Source of the DNA: Oscillospiraceae bacterium
Lineage (GTDB): Bacteria; Bacillota_A; Clostridia; Saccharofermentanales; Saccharofermentanaceae
NCBI GenBank assembly: GCA_902791885.1
Contig: CADAXO010000019.1
Span: 1 to 17,525, forward strand
Reading direction: 5' to 3'
Length of the DNA stretch: 17,525 nt
The translations under genes were made by a program, and so were the position numbers. This document shows, piece after piece, positions 15,724 through 17,525 of this stretch (position 1 is the first letter of the stretch; the number at the start of each line of letters is the position of its first letter). The notes under the pieces are model-generated. The model saw only the letters and a list, made by a program, of their open reading frames with translations, ran no database searches and was not told the origin of the DNA.

Positions 15724-15758
15724 TTCTCCGTATTAAATAGATCAGGACGGTACAGAAC

Positions 15759-17525
15759 ATGACAGATTTTAAAGTAAACCCCGATTTACTTTGTATTATC
15801 CCACCCGAGAAACACTCAGTCAGCGACGTAACGGCTATACTTGAGGCTCATCCCGAGATAAAGTTCGTTTCACTCGCAGCCGTTGACCTTGCAGGCAACG
15901 ACACGGATGAGAGAATACCGATAGCAGATTTCCATGACAATCTTCAGAACTATCTCAACGGTCAGGCCGTCCAGACCGACGGTTCTTCAGTTGTCCTTCC
16001 CGGAATAGCTACACTTAACGACGGTAAAGTTGACCTCGTTCCCGATCCGGACGTTGTATGGTACGTTGACTACAACTATGAACACATCGACATGAAGACA
16101 GGTCTTCCCGTCGGAACATTAAGAATCCCTTCTTACCTGTACCATAACGGCGAGGCTGTCTGCTCCAGATCCGTACTTAAAAGATCGGCAGAATACTTCG
16201 AGAGCAGACTTAAGGCTTACTACGAAGCCGACAAGGCTCTCTGCGAGGAATGCGGATTCGAGCCTGAAGACCTCGAGAAGATCACTCTCATTATGGCTAC
16301 CGAGCTTGAGTTCTGGGTAAATTCCCCTGACGAGAAGATTGCTACAGAGCAGCTTTCCATCTCCCAGGTTCTTAAGGAATCATACTGGAAGCGTACAAAG
16401 GGTGTCGTAAGAACAGCTCTCGAGCAGGTTATACTCATTCTTGACCAGTACGGCTTCAATCCCGAGATGGGTCATAAGGAAGTCGGCGGCGTTAAGGCTG
16501 CAGTTACTTCTTCAGGCGACTTCCACTCCATCATGGAGCAGCTCGAGGTTGACTGGAGATACTCAGATGCACTTCAGGGTGCAGACTACGAGCTTACAGC
16601 ACGTATCCTCATCAAAGAGATATTCAGAATGCACGGCTTGAGCGTAAGATTCGATGCCAAGCCAATTACAGGTGTTGCCGGTTCCGGTGAGCATACGCAC
16701 GTAAATGCCGTAGCTTTCCTTAAAAACGGCAAGAAAGTTAATCTTTTCGCGCCTCAGGATCTTACTGCAGATTATCTTTCCCGCATCGGCTGGGGTTCAC
16801 TCATGGGTATCATGAAGCACTACGACCTCATCAACCCGTTCGTATCAGCCACAACAGACGCTTTCATGAGACTGCAGCCCGGATTCGAGGCTCCTACACA
16901 TGCAGTAGCCTCCCTCGGTAAAGACGTACACACACCTTCCCGTAACCGTTCTGTTCTTTTGGGTCTCGTACGTTCCATGGAAACATCGAAAGCAACACGT
17001 TTCGAATTACGTTCACCTAACCCTCATACAAACACATACCTCTGCCTCTCTGCCATCTACCAGTGCATGCTCGACGGTATCGACTACGTACTTAAGTCCG
17101 GCAAGGACACTAAGGCTCTTGAAGCTGAATTCACAAAGCCTTACGGAACTCCTGCAGATTACCTTGAGCAGGACCGTCTTTACAGATGCGAAGTTGATAT
17201 CTTCGAGGATATGGACGATGAAGAACGTGACAGACTGTTCGGCACACCGCCTGCAACAGTTTACGATTCACTCAAGAATTTCCTCGAGGCTGACGGCACA
17301 ACCGAGATCCTCTGTGCAGGCAACGTCTTCAACGACAAGATCCTCTCTTCCTATTCCCACGCTATGCTCGACAGATGGCAGTATGAATTGTCAGACAGGA
17401 TTATTCCTAACAACCTCACTACTTTAAGAGGCTATACAAGGAAGCACACAGAATCCAACGAGGTCGATGATGATTACTGGTCAGACATCGAGACGATCAA
17501 GCTCAACCTTGCGAAGGATACCAGT
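15759..17525 (+). CDS. glutamine synthetase, divergent GSI-like clostridial form, 3' end cut by window
   Basis: This enzyme makes glutamine from glutamate, ammonia and ATP. The first 589 codons are present and the frame is open at the right edge. The N-terminal beta-grasp domain is recognised by KFVSLAAVDLAGND and TDGSSVVLPG (the DGSS motif) with PDPDVVW. Catalytic motifs are TELEFWV (E182, E184), EMGHKEVGG (E236-G244), GVAGSGEHTHVN (305-316, metal ligand H312), NRS (396-398) and RFELRSPNPHTNTYL (R414, E416, R418). Typical GSI has about 440-470 residues, so this form is longer. The EMGHKEVGG stretch is shorter than the GSI EVAPGQ-E loop. The SD (AGGACGG) lies eight bases before the ATG. It is the only plus-strand gene here. 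It is not the GSIII (GlnN) pattern as I know it. Confidence 0.9.
   Translation, partial: MTDFKVNPDLLCIIPPEKHSVSDVTAILEAHPEIKFVSLAAVDLAGNDTDERIPIADFHDNLQNYLNGQAVQTDGSSVVLPGIATLNDGKVDLVPDPDVVWYVDYNYEHIDMKTGLPVGTLRIPSYLYHNGEAVCSRSVLKRSAEYFESRLKAYYEADKALCEECGFEPEDLEKITLIMATELEFWVNSPDEKIATEQLSISQVLKESYWKRTKGVVRTALEQVILILDQYGFNPEMGHKEVGGVKAAVTSSGDFHSIMEQLEVDWRYSDALQGADYELTARILIKEIFRMHGLSVRFDAKPITGVAGSGEHTHVNAVAFLKNGKKVNLFAPQDLTADYLSRIGWGSLMGIMKHYDLINPFVSATTDAFMRLQPGFEAPTHAVASLGKDVHTPSRNRSVLLGLVRSMETSKATRFELRSPNPHTNTYLCLSAIYQCMLDGIDYVLKSGKDTKALEAEFTKPYGTPADYLEQDRLYRCEVDIFEDMDDEERDRLFGTPPATVYDSLKNFLEADGTTEILCAGNVFNDKILSSYSHAMLDRWQYELSDRIIPNNLTTLRGYTRKHTESNEVDDDYWSDIETIKLNLAKDTS

Overview
This 17.5-kb window looks like a chromosomal segment of a Gram-positive anaerobe of the class Clostridia. 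The pointers are the scpA-scpB-cmk-ispH neighbourhood, an ispH that stays open past its usual end (as in the clostridial IspH-ribosomal S1 fusion), clear Shine-Dalgarno (SD) sites on many genes, an eukaryote-like (type 2) isoleucyl-tRNA synthetase, a DUF4214 surface protein, and free use of ATA and AGA codons. I cannot name the genus from the sequence. No RNA genes, insertion sequences, CRISPR arrays or prophage genes were seen. No gene-free stretch exceeds about 100 bases.

Bases 1-13522 are one very tight run of twelve minus-strand genes. In transcription order these are: a Gfo/Idh/MocA oxidoreductase, a secreted DUF4214-SGNH protein, an MBOAT O-acyltransferase, a membrane-anchored DHHW/AlgX-like protein, a small lipoprotein, ileS, an M50 site-2 protease family protein, scpA, scpB, an RpiR/MurR-type regulator, cmk, and ispH (cut by the window edge). 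No gap exceeds 28 bases, and several junctions are TAATG or ATGA overlaps. The first five genes look like a cell-surface or polysaccharide-modification cassette, probably O-acetylation. The rest are housekeeping genes for tRNA charging, chromosome segregation, nucleotide metabolism and isoprenoid synthesis. A promoter-like element sits directly before the first gene and would give an almost leaderless transcript.

Bases 13561-14806 hold a malic enzyme gene with its own strong SD and an intrinsic terminator that separates it from the long run. Upstream of it (14861-15658) is an unrecognised six-helix membrane protein. A 100-base divergent intergenic region (15659-15758) separates this from the only plus-strand gene, a divergent glutamine synthetase that runs off the right edge.

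No clearly new system such as a defence island, retron or novel RNA was found. The most interesting points are the surface-acetylation cassette apparently co-transcribed with essential genes, ileS without a T-box leader, the leaderless-looking oxidoreductase gene, the internally duplicated DUF4214 protein with a GSS instead of GDS motif, and the altered metal-site motif in the glutamine synthetase.
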